Assembly: GCA_900540635.1 (NCBI GenBank)
Contig: UQGU01000004.1
Location: 21,888-85,887, forward strand
Length of the DNA stretch: 64,000 bases
From: an uncultured Eubacteriales bacterium
GTDB lineage: Bacteria; Bacillota; Clostridia; Oscillospirales; Oscillospiraceae
Reading direction: 5' to 3'
The notes under the pieces were generated by a model. It did not search any database. It was not told the DNA's origin and was given only the letters and a program-made list of their open reading frames with translations. How positions within the stretch are numbered: the stretch's first letter is position 1; every line of letters starts with the position of its first letter. The translations under genes were made by a program, and so were the position numbers. Of this stretch, positions 17,477-23,921 are shown one piece after another.

Positions 17477-18232
17477 TTATAGCTTCTTGGCGACTTCCTC
17501 TGCCATATCCCGATAGGCAGCAGCGCCGCGGCTGAATTTATCGTAGCTGGTCACGGGCAGGCCATGGCTGGGTGCCTCGGCCAGGCGGACATTTCTAGGA
17601 ACCACCGTTGCCAGCACCTTCCCCGGGAAGTGCCGTCTTACCTCCTGCGCCACCTGGGCGGAGAAGTTCGTCCGGCCGTCATACATGGTCAGTACCACGC
17701 AGAAAATCTCCAGCTTGGGATTCAGCTTCTTTTTCACCGTCCGCAGGGTTGCCATCAGATCACTTAGGCCTTCCAGTGCGTAGTACTCGCACTGCACCGG
17801 AACCAGAATTCCGTCCGCTGCACACAGGGCATTCAGCGTCAGCAGCTCCAATGAGGGCGGGCAGTCGATGAATATGGCATCATATTTGTCCTTCACGCTT
17901 TCCAAGGCTGCTTTCAGCTGGTGCTCCCGATCATCGGAGCCGATGAGCTCCACGCCTGCACCGGCCAGATCTGCGGAAGAGGGGACCACATCTCCAAACT
18001 TCGTTTCCAGAATGGCGCTTTCAATGCTGACGCCGTTGATGGTCACATCATAGGAGGAATATTTGATTTTTCGCTTGTCCACGCCCATTCCGGAGGTGGC
18101 ATTTGCCTGGGGGTCAAAGTCGCAGAGCAGCACCTTTTTGCCCAGATCCGTCAAGGCCGCCGTCAGGTTCACCGCCGTAGTGGTTTTGCCCACGCCGCCC
18201 TTCTGGTTTACGATGGCTATGATTTTTCCCAT
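17477..18232 (-). CDS. parA: ParA/Soj ATPase
   Basis: 251 residues with the deviant Walker A NQKGGVGKTTT at the N-terminus, switch motifs DFDPQANAT and FIDCPPSL, typical of Soj. It drives origin segregation with ParB and in Bacillus also controls DnaA. The start is MGKIIAIVN; the two parS sites lie immediately upstream. Confidence 0.96.
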   Translation of the reverse strand: MGKIIAIVNQKGGVGKTTTAVNLTAALTDLGKKVLLCDFDPQANATSGMGVDKRKIKYSSYDVTINGVSIESAILETKFGDVVPSSADLAGAGVELIGSDDREHQLKAALESVKDKYDAIFIDCPPSLELLTLNALCAADGILVPVQCEYYALEGLSDLMATLRTVKKKLNPKLEIFCVVLTMYDGRTNFSAQVAQEVRRHFPGKVLATVVPRNVRLAEAPSHGLPVTSYDKFSRGAAAYRDMAEEVAKKL

Positions 18233-18261
18233 TTTTCGCTCCTCTCATTCTCCGCACCGGA

Positions 18262-18279
18262 ATGTTTCACGTGAAACAT
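18262..18279. other. parS site 1
   Basis: A perfect TGTTTCACGTGAAACA palindrome at 18263-18278, extended by one base pair on each side. It lies 30 nt upstream of parA and matches the Bacillus-type parS consensus exactly. Confidence 0.93.
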
Positions 18280-18304
18280 CTTCCGATGCCGCATTTTCCG
18301 GAAA

Positions 18305-18330
18305 GTAATGTTTCACGTGAAACATTACTT
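18305..18330. other. parS site 2, overlapping the stop codon of the zinc-ribbon protein gene
   Basis: The core TGTTTCACGTGAAACA at 18309-18324 is embedded in a 26-bp perfect palindrome (arms start AGTAATG and end CATTACT). The centre is 46 bp from site 1. The right arm includes the stop codon (18325-18327) of the neighbouring gene. Confidence 0.93.
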
Positions 18331-18684
18331 TTCAGTGGGCAAGGGTCCGGAAGTGGAGGCAGTGGGGGAGACGGTGGAATAGTTCTGTCCAACAACGGGC
18401 TGCTGATCCCGCAGCAGAAGCCAAACGCAGAACGCGCTGAGCCCGGCTATGACGATCAGAAGCACCGCAATCCAAATCCGCGCCCGTTTCAGCTGTGAAT
18501 TGAAAATACGCAGCTTTTCATCATCAGACAGAGACGTCTTCCGAACGGAAGGTCGTTGGGCGGACCGCTTTGGGATCATAACATAGGTATCCGGCGGAAC
18601 AGGGTATTTTTCCATCTCCGCAAGACAATACGCGCAAAAGCTTTCTCCTTCCGCGACCTCAGCCCCGCATCTCAGACAGTTCAT
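18325..18684 (-). CDS. Zinc-ribbon membrane protein of unknown function
   Basis: 119 residues: N-terminal CLRCGAEV...CAYCLAEM zinc ribbon, a basic linker, one transmembrane helix (about 70-92, IWIAVLLIVIAGLSAFCVW) and a short Ser/Thr/Pro-rich tail outside the membrane. It ends inside a parS palindrome and is probably co-transcribed with parA-parB. No family name is certain. Confidence 0.7.
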   Translation of the reverse strand: MNCLRCGAEVAEGESFCAYCLAEMEKYPVPPDTYVMIPKRSAQRPSVRKTSLSDDEKLRIFNSQLKRARIWIAVLLIVIAGLSAFCVWLLLRDQQPVVGQNYSTVSPTASTSGPLPTEK

Positions 18685-18771
18685 TCCATTCCCCCCTTAT
18701 TAATCGTTGATTGCTTTATTTTACAACAGAAATATGGATTCGTAAAGAGGGGAAAACGAAAAATTCATCTC

Positions 18772-18850
18772 CTACACGGTGCGTCGCAGAGCAAATCTAA
18801 TTCTCCATATCTGCCAGTGGCAACTATACCATAATTTATAGAAGAGGGCC
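18772..18850. repeat. Family A repeat, copy 4 (degenerate inner module only)
   Basis: Retains GGTGCGTCGCAGAGCAAAT, CTGCCAGTGGCAACTATACC and ATAATTTATAGAAGAGGGCCC but lacks the TTCCCC hairpin ends found in the other copies. Confidence 0.6.
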
Positions 18851-18981
18851 CTTGCGTACAAGCGTGGTTCCTAAAAAATGCTGTCAGGCTTCCCTGAAAG
18901 GGATAGAGGATATTGGCCGCTTGGGGCCTACAAACTCTTAATGCACAGTGGGAGCTTTTGCACACAGTCACATAATTCTTA

Positions 18982-19010
18982 TTGACAATCGTATGATTAT
19001 GTGTTATAAT
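18982..19010 (+). promoter_or_regulatory. Consensus promoter of the DUF1836-hflKC operon
   Basis: Perfect TTGACA (18982-18987), 17-nt spacer and perfect TATAAT (19005-19010), 34 nt before the start codon of the first gene. Confidence 0.8.
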
Positions 19011-19043
19011 CTAGATACAGTAAAAAAGAAAGGAGCATCCCAC

Positions 19044-19595
19044 ATGCAGTGGACAATACCGGGAACCGTCCTCGCCGCACAGACGGAGGACGCGGAGAAG
19101 ATTCGGGACGTATTCAACGCTTTTTTTCTGGCCGGGAACATCAGCCTGAGCCAGGTCTCTGCCATCTCCGGGCTGGAGCCCTATATGATTCAGAACTGGG
19201 TGCGCAGAAAATATCTTTCCAACTCCCAGGGAAAAAAATACTCCCTGGATCAGCTCTGCCGCATTCTCACCATCAATCTGCTTCGAAAATCCATGTCCAT
19301 TGATAAGGTCTGTGACCTTCTGAGCTATGTCAATGGGCAGCTGGATGAAAGCGGGGACGATTTGATTGACGATGCCGAGCTTTATTTTCTTCTGGTGAGC
19401 CTGGCCGCTCAGGTCTATGGGCGCAAGGGTACACTGGAGGAGGGCATTGAAAAAAGCGTCCGGCAGCTTCCCGAGCGGATTCCCGGTGCAAATCAGAAAA
19501 TACAAAAAGCCCTTTCCATCATGCTCTATGCCTGGTGTGCCGCATTTCTGCGGGACCGGGCAGATGCACTGATGGAAAACCTGGAAAAGGAGTAA
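19044..19595 (+). CDS. DUF1836 domain-containing protein (HTH-like)
   Basis: 183 residues. It carries a MerR-like helix-turn-helix pattern (ISLSQVSAISGLEPYMIQNW, VRRKYL) and a helical C-terminal half. DUF1836 proteins are Firmicute-specific and presumed transcriptional regulators, with no defined target. The start at 19044 follows AAAGAAAGGAG; the open frame reaches back to 18948 but that would precede the transcription start. It lies 5 nt before hflK and may regulate this operon (inference). Confidence 0.8.
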   Translation: MQWTIPGTVLAAQTEDAEKIRDVFNAFFLAGNISLSQVSAISGLEPYMIQNWVRRKYLSNSQGKKYSLDQLCRILTINLLRKSMSIDKVCDLLSYVNGQLDESGDDLIDDAELYFLLVSLAAQVYGRKGTLEEGIEKSVRQLPERIPGANQKIQKALSIMLYAWCAAFLRDRADALMENLEKE

Positions 19596-19600
19596 TTACA

Positions 19601-20599
19601 ATGGAAGAAAACGGAACCTACCGCTGGGCCCCGCCGAAAGAAAAGAAGGAGCCCAACTGGAAAAAAGTAAAACATACGGTCCTTTCGGTCATCGTGATCC
19701 TTGTGCTGTTGCTGCTGGTCTCCACCTGCTACTACACCGTGGACGACAAGCAGCAGGCTGTGGTCACCACCTTTGGCCGGGTGACAGACATCACCGATGC
19801 CGGCGTGCACCTGAAGCTGCCCTTCGGCATTCAAAAGGTCCAGAAAGTAGACGTCAACGTCTATCAGAAGATCACCCTGGGCTATGACCCGGTGGGGATC
19901 AGTGGCTACAATGTGAACGACCGGGACAGTGCCATGATCACCGGCGACTACAACATCGTCAACGTGGATTTCTTTGTGGAATACAAGGTCTCCGATCCCG
20001 TGCAGTACCTCTATTCCTCCAATGAGCCGGAGCTGATCCTGCGCAATCTGGTTCAGAGCCAGGTGCGCAACGTGGTCGGTTCCTCCACCGTGGATTCCGT
20101 GCTGACCACCGGCAAGGAAAACATCCAGATGCAGGTGAAAAACCTGGTATCGGAGATTCTTACCCAATATGACATTGGCCTTGCTCTGGTGGATGTGAAA
20201 ATTCAGGATGCCGAGCCCCCTACCCAGGAGGTCATCGAAGCCTTCAAAAATGTGGAAACCGCCAAGCAGCAGGCAGAAACCGTCATCAATGACGCGAAAG
20301 CCTACGAAAATGCCCAGCTGCCCAAGGCCCAGGCCGAGGCAGACAAGCTGATTCAGAACGCCCAATACCTGAAGGAAAAGCGCATCAACGAGGCAACCGA
20401 ACAGGTGGCCATGTTCAACGCCATGTATCAGGAATATGCTCTGAATCGCGAGGTCACCAAAACAAGAATGTACTATGAAGCCATTTCGGATATCCTGCCG
20501 GGCATCAAGCTGTATATCAATACCGGCACCGGCAGCGACATGCAGATGCTCCTGCCTCTGGAAACTCTGGTAGGCAGCGAAGGAGGAGAAACGCAGTGA
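19601..20599 (+). CDS. hflK: HflK-like SPFH/band 7 protein
   Basis: 332 residues: Pro/Lys-rich cytoplasmic N-terminus, one transmembrane segment (about 24-43), SPFH domain (QAVVTTFGRVTDITDAGVHLKLPFG, quoted as TTFGRVTDITDAGVH) and a long Ala/Gln/Glu-rich coiled coil. With HflC it forms a membrane cage that tunes FtsH proteolysis. The start MEENGTYRW has AAGGAG inside the end of the previous gene. The SPFH pair is less usual in Firmicutes than in Proteobacteria. Confidence 0.92.
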   Translation: MEENGTYRWAPPKEKKEPNWKKVKHTVLSVIVILVLLLLVSTCYYTVDDKQQAVVTTFGRVTDITDAGVHLKLPFGIQKVQKVDVNVYQKITLGYDPVGISGYNVNDRDSAMITGDYNIVNVDFFVEYKVSDPVQYLYSSNEPELILRNLVQSQVRNVVGSSTVDSVLTTGKENIQMQVKNLVSEILTQYDIGLALVDVKIQDAEPPTQEVIEAFKNVETAKQQAETVINDAKAYENAQLPKAQAEADKLIQNAQYLKEKRINEATEQVAMFNAMYQEYALNREVTKTRMYYEAISDILPGIKLYINTGTGSDMQMLLPLETLVGSEGGETQ

Positions 20600-21471
20600 A
20601 AAAAAGAACCGTAACCCTGATTGCCGTAGTGATTCTGGCCGTGATCGTGCTGTCCGGCTGTTTCTTCACCGTGCGGGAGGATGAATACGCCTGCACCGTC
20701 CGGTTTTCCAAGATCATTGCCACCACATCCGATGCCGGCCTGCACTTCAAGCTGCCCTTTGTGGACTCCGTGAAATATTTCACCAAAGCCACCCAGCTCT
20801 ACGACATTCCGCCCTCCGAGGTGCTGACCTCTGACAAGCAGAATATGACCGTGGACTGCTACATTCTCTGGTCCATCGGAGACCCCAAGCTCTTCTATCA
20901 GCGGCTGGGCACCACCTCCAATGCCGAGCAGCGGCTGGACGCCCTGACCTATAACGAGCTGAAAACCGTAATGGGCACCCTGGCCCAGGCGGACATTGTG
21001 AACATGGAGGACGGTGCCAAGCGGAACGACATCTACAATTCCATTGCCACCGACGTGGACGCCCTGGCCCAGACCTACGGCATCCGGGTGGAGGATGTGA
21101 AAATCAAGCAGTTTGACTTGCCGGAATCCAACCTGAACGCCGTGTACAACCGGATGATCTCCGAACGGAACCAGATTGCGGAAAAATACACCGCCGACGG
21201 CAACTACGAAGCCTCCATTATCCGCAACAATGTGGATAAGCAGGTAAACATCATCGTATCCAATGCCAAAGCCGAGGCCGCCAAGCTGGAGGCCGAGGGC
21301 GAGGGCGAATACATGCGGATGCTGGCAAGTGCCTACCAGACCCAGGACCAAAAGGAATTCTATGAATTCACCCGTGCCCTGGATGCCCTGAAAGCCAGCC
21401 TGACCGGCAGCGAAAAAACCGTCATTCTGGATAGAGACAGCAAACTGGCCCAGATTCTCATGGGCAACTAA
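20596..21471 (+). CDS. hflC: HflC-like SPFH/band 7 protein
   Basis: 291 residues; starts with GTG overlapping the hflK stop by 4 nt (GTGA). A signal-anchor with GCFFTV is followed by an SPFH domain (RFSKIIATTSDAGLHFKLPF, quoted as TTSDAGLHFKLPF) and a coiled coil (NAKAEAAKLEAEGEGEY). Partner of HflK in the FtsH-modulating complex. Confidence 0.92.
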   Translation: MKKRTVTLIAVVILAVIVLSGCFFTVREDEYACTVRFSKIIATTSDAGLHFKLPFVDSVKYFTKATQLYDIPPSEVLTSDKQNMTVDCYILWSIGDPKLFYQRLGTTSNAEQRLDALTYNELKTVMGTLAQADIVNMEDGAKRNDIYNSIATDVDALAQTYGIRVEDVKIKQFDLPESNLNAVYNRMISERNQIAEKYTADGNYEASIIRNNVDKQVNIIVSNAKAEAAKLEAEGEGEYMRMLASAYQTQDQKEFYEFTRALDALKASLTGSEKTVILDRDSKLAQILMGN

Positions 21472-21478
21472 ATTGCAA

Positions 21479-21507
21479 AGCCCGGCGCTTTCCGCGCCGG
21501 GCTTATT
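21479..21507. terminator. Bidirectional terminator between hflC and the bile salt hydrolase
   Basis: A perfect 10-bp stem (AGCCCGGCGC / GCGCCGGGCT, loop TTTCC) followed by TTATTTT on the plus strand. An identical stem is used after guaB at 36281-36305. Confidence 0.8.
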
Positions 21508-22476
21508 TTAATTCTGATACCGCACCTGCTGTTCCGCAATCGGCTGGTAAACGATCAAGCTGTCGCCATCCAGATTCTCCTTGTGCATATCTACGGCGGT
21601 GATCTGGTGGTTATCGTAGGTGGTGTAGTAGTAAATTCCCTTGCTTACATTGCAGCAGCAGGTGTAGAGGGTGATCTCATATTCCTTTTCCTTCAGACGG
21701 CACAGTCCCCGCTGCTGGTCTACGCTGCCGAGAATGTGGAAGAACTGACTGACGGAGTGCAGCTCATCGTCAGGGGACAGAGAATGGAGCTTTGTAAAAG
21801 CCACGCGCACAAATCTTGACTGGCTGGAAAGATCCCCGGGCAGACCCAAACCGCCCAGGCCCCGGCTATAGGCGTTTAAGTCCGTGCCAAAAGTATTTTC
21901 CGGGGTGTCTACGCCCAGAGAGCGGTAATTGTTCAGAGCAAACAGCTGATAGGGGAAGGGCGGATTGTTGGTCATGACCCCCACGGGGTTGTCATAGATA
22001 TGCAGCCCGTCCGCCATGGATTCCACGGTAATGCAGCTCGTCTCATCCGCGATCATCCAGTGCAGCTGGGCCAGGGGCAGATTTTCCCGGAAGGGGATAT
22101 TCAGCAGATTTCCATTTTCCAGAATCTCCCGCACCTGGGACACGTTTTCGCATTTTCCAAGCAGATAGGGGATCAGCTCATACTGGGCAAGGTTATTTTT
22201 TTCATTTTTTTCCGGGAAATAGGCGCAGTTTCCCACAAAATTCAGCCCGCAGATGCCCAGGCCCTTTTCATTGAAGCCCTCGTAATACAGTGGGTAGTTC
22301 TCCATCACCGCCGCCATGCCAATGATCGCATGGTGGCGCTTCATTTCCGGCAGGCAGTGAAACCGCAGTGGGAAATTCCGGGGAGTAACGGTAATTTTGT
22401 CCCCATAGGACCGCTCATAGTCCAGAGTTCGGCCCATGTAGAAGTCTTTCGTTTTGTAAGTGGCAGCAGTACACAT
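21508..22476 (-). CDS. bsh: Choloylglycine hydrolase-family protein, probable bile salt hydrolase
   Basis: 322 residues of the Ntn-hydrolase family that cleaves glycine- or taurine-conjugated bile salts, or penicillin V. The start at 22476 gives MCTAAT, with the catalytic nucleophile Cys2 exposed after Met removal, then Arg16 and Asp19 (GRTLDYE), Asn79 (GLNF), Asn170/171 (MTNNPPF) and Arg221/224 (QSRFVR), matching the known active-site set. The open frame extends to 22539 but would bury Cys2. Length fits BSH (about 315-330). Sequence alone does not separate BSH from penicillin V acylase. It suggests a gut habitat. Confidence 0.88.
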   Translation of the reverse strand: MCTAATYKTKDFYMGRTLDYERSYGDKITVTPRNFPLRFHCLPEMKRHHAIIGMAAVMENYPLYYEGFNEKGLGICGLNFVGNCAYFPEKNEKNNLAQYELIPYLLGKCENVSQVREILENGNLLNIPFRENLPLAQLHWMIADETSCITVESMADGLHIYDNPVGVMTNNPPFPYQLFALNNYRSLGVDTPENTFGTDLNAYSRGLGGLGLPGDLSSQSRFVRVAFTKLHSLSPDDELHSVSQFFHILGSVDQQRGLCRLKEKEYEITLYTCCCNVSKGIYYYTTYDNHQITAVDMHKENLDGDSLIVYQPIAEQQVRYQN

Positions 22477-22540
22477 AAAAAAGCATCCCTTCCGTTTTTC
22501 GGATAGTATACCCCGAAAAACGAAACGGAAACGAAACAAA

Positions 22541-22888
22541 TTAGGTTTCTTTCAGCTGTTCTTCGCAAAAATTCAGAAGAACGGGAATATCCATTGCGGC
22601 TGTCTCCCATATAATTTCCCGGCTCATGCTTCCATAGCTATGGGCGACCATATTGCCCATCCCCTTAATGAGGCCCCACTGGATACGATTGCAGGTTTCT
22701 TTCCGATATGCCTCAGAAAGGGAACCGCCAAGCTCTCCAATCTGTAGGATAGAAAAAGCAATGCTTCTCTGATAATCTCCATCGCTGTCAAAAATTTGAA
22801 AATCATTTCCATATCGTGAGATGGTTTTCTGAATTTCCAGACAATAATCGCGGATTCTAAGAATTCTCTGCAAATCAGGCGACATCAT
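22541..22888 (-). CDS. hepT: HepT-like (DUF86) protein, atypical active-site motif
   Basis: 115 residues, all-helical, with the DUF86/HepT pattern ending ...GMGNMVAHSYG. HepT toxins are ribonucleases with the motif R-x4-H-x-Y. Here the codon at the Arg position reads GGC (Gly), while His and Tyr are kept. It overlaps the nucleotidyltransferase gene by 14 nt. It is either a natural variant or an enzyme disarmed by loss of the Arg. Confidence 0.8.
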   Translation of the reverse strand: MMSPDLQRILRIRDYCLEIQKTISRYGNDFQIFDSDGDYQRSIAFSILQIGELGGSLSEAYRKETCNRIQWGLIKGMGNMVAHSYGSMSREIIWETAAMDIPVLLNFCEEQLKET

Positions 22889-23201
22889 AGAGCTTCACCT
22901 TCTCCTTTTCAATATTGCTGCGAAACAGTTCATCGCTGGGAAGGCGCGTTGTCTGTTCCAGAGACGACAGGGTGATCAGATCTATTTTCTTTTCCAACGC
23001 CGATTCCAAGTCACAATACAGTTTTCCCAGAGAGAACAGGGAGCGAAGATTCGTTCCGGATGTGTCGATCAGCAAATCAATGTCACTATTCTCCGTAGCC
23101 TCTCCTCTGGCATAGGAGCCAAAAAGGTAGACAGCCCGCAGGCCATACGCAGAAGCAACCGGCTGAATTCTACGGGAAATCTCGTCAATCGTATAAATCA
23201 T
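22875..23201 (-). CDS. mntA: MntA-like minimal nucleotidyltransferase
   Basis: 108 residues with the NTase signature LFGSYARGEATENSDIDLLID (GSYARGEA and SDIDLL), i.e. GSx10DxD. In the MntA/HepT toxin-antitoxin system this enzyme AMPylates the Tyr of the HepT motif. The neighbouring DUF86 gene supports that assignment. MntA normally lies beside hepT in an overlapping pair, as here. Confidence 0.85.
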   Translation of the reverse strand: MIYTIDEISRRIQPVASAYGLRAVYLFGSYARGEATENSDIDLLIDTSGTNLRSLFSLGKLYCDLESALEKKIDLITLSSLEQTTRLPSDELFRSNIEKEKVKLYDVA

Positions 23202-23232
23202 AATGGCTGCTCCTTTCTAAAACAGTATATGC

Positions 23233-23484
23233 TTATTTTTCCTTCCCCAACCGTTTTTCCAGGGTATAGGCATTCAGGGAGGTCAGATGCACCTGGCTCA
23301 GGCCGTACTCGGCGGTGAGGACGAAGCTTTTGGGCAGGTCGTCACAGGGGACGACCTGGCCGTTTTGTTCTGCTTTTTCCAGAAAAGCCTGGGTGCGCTT
23401 GGAATAGGAGGTGTTGTCCAGGTCGAAAATGCCGATGATGGACTTGTCCCGGACAGCAAAGTCGTTGCCAATGGATAGGTACAT
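23233..23484 (-). CDS. remB: RemB-like DUF370 protein
   Basis: 83 residues beginning MYLSIGNDFAVRDKSIIGIF, the pattern of the DUF370 family (RemA/RemB; YaaB in Bacillus, where it lies between recF and gyrB). Rem proteins bind DNA and activate biofilm-matrix genes. The start overlaps the rnhA stop by one base (TAATG), which indicates coupling. In this genome it has moved to the far end of the dnaA-gyrA block. Confidence 0.8.
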   Translation of the reverse strand: MYLSIGNDFAVRDKSIIGIFDLDNTSYSKRTQAFLEKAEQNGQVVPCDDLPKSFVLTAEYGLSQVHLTSLNAYTLEKRLGKEK

Positions 23485-23921
23485 TATTTCAGCTTCTTCC
23501 ATTCTCCCACTGCCAACTCGTCGCAGCGGTTGTTCATAGGATTGTCGGCGTGGCCCTTGACCCAGTGGTAGCGGAGTTCGTGGACCGTGGTGAGCTTTAA
23601 AAGCTCCTCCCACAGATCCGGGTTGAGGGCCGGCTTTTTGTCGCTTTTTACCCAGTTTTTCTTCTTCCAGCCCCAGGCCCAGCCCTTTTGCAAAGCATCG
23701 ATGACATACTTGGAGTCGGAATAGAGCTCCACAATGCAGGGCTCCTTCAGGGCCTGCAAGCCACGAATGACGGCGGTGAGCTCCATGCGGTTGTTGGTGG
23801 TGCTCTTTTCGCCGCCGGAGAGCTCCTTCCGGACTCCGTTATAGCTGAGGATGGCCCCCCAGCCGCCGGGGCCCGGGTTTCCCGAGCAGGCCCCGTCGGT
23901 ATAAAGGGTCACGGTTTTCAT
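23484..23921 (-). CDS. rnhA: Ribonuclease HI
   Basis: 145 residues with the RNase HI signature TDGACSGNPGPGGWG, the catalytic Glu in NRMELTAV, Asp in YSDSKYV and the final Asp in the NNRCDELA stretch. It removes RNA from RNA-DNA hybrids. It overlaps gyrA by 4 nt; being tied to the gyrase genes next to the origin is unusual compared with Bacillus. Confidence 0.94.
   Translation of the reverse strand: MKTVTLYTDGACSGNPGPGGWGAILSYNGVRKELSGGEKSTTNNRMELTAVIRGLQALKEPCIVELYSDSKYVIDALQKGWAWGWKKKNWVKSDKKPALNPDLWEELLKLTTVHELRYHWVKGHADNPMNNRCDELAVGEWKKLK

Larger units (their letters stand above)
18685..19043. other. 359-bp intergenic region
   Basis: Contains a degenerate family A repeat (18772-18850), an A/T-rich stretch upstream of the leftward zinc-ribbon gene, and the promoter of the rightward DUF1836 gene. 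No gene is seen. Confidence 0.7.
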
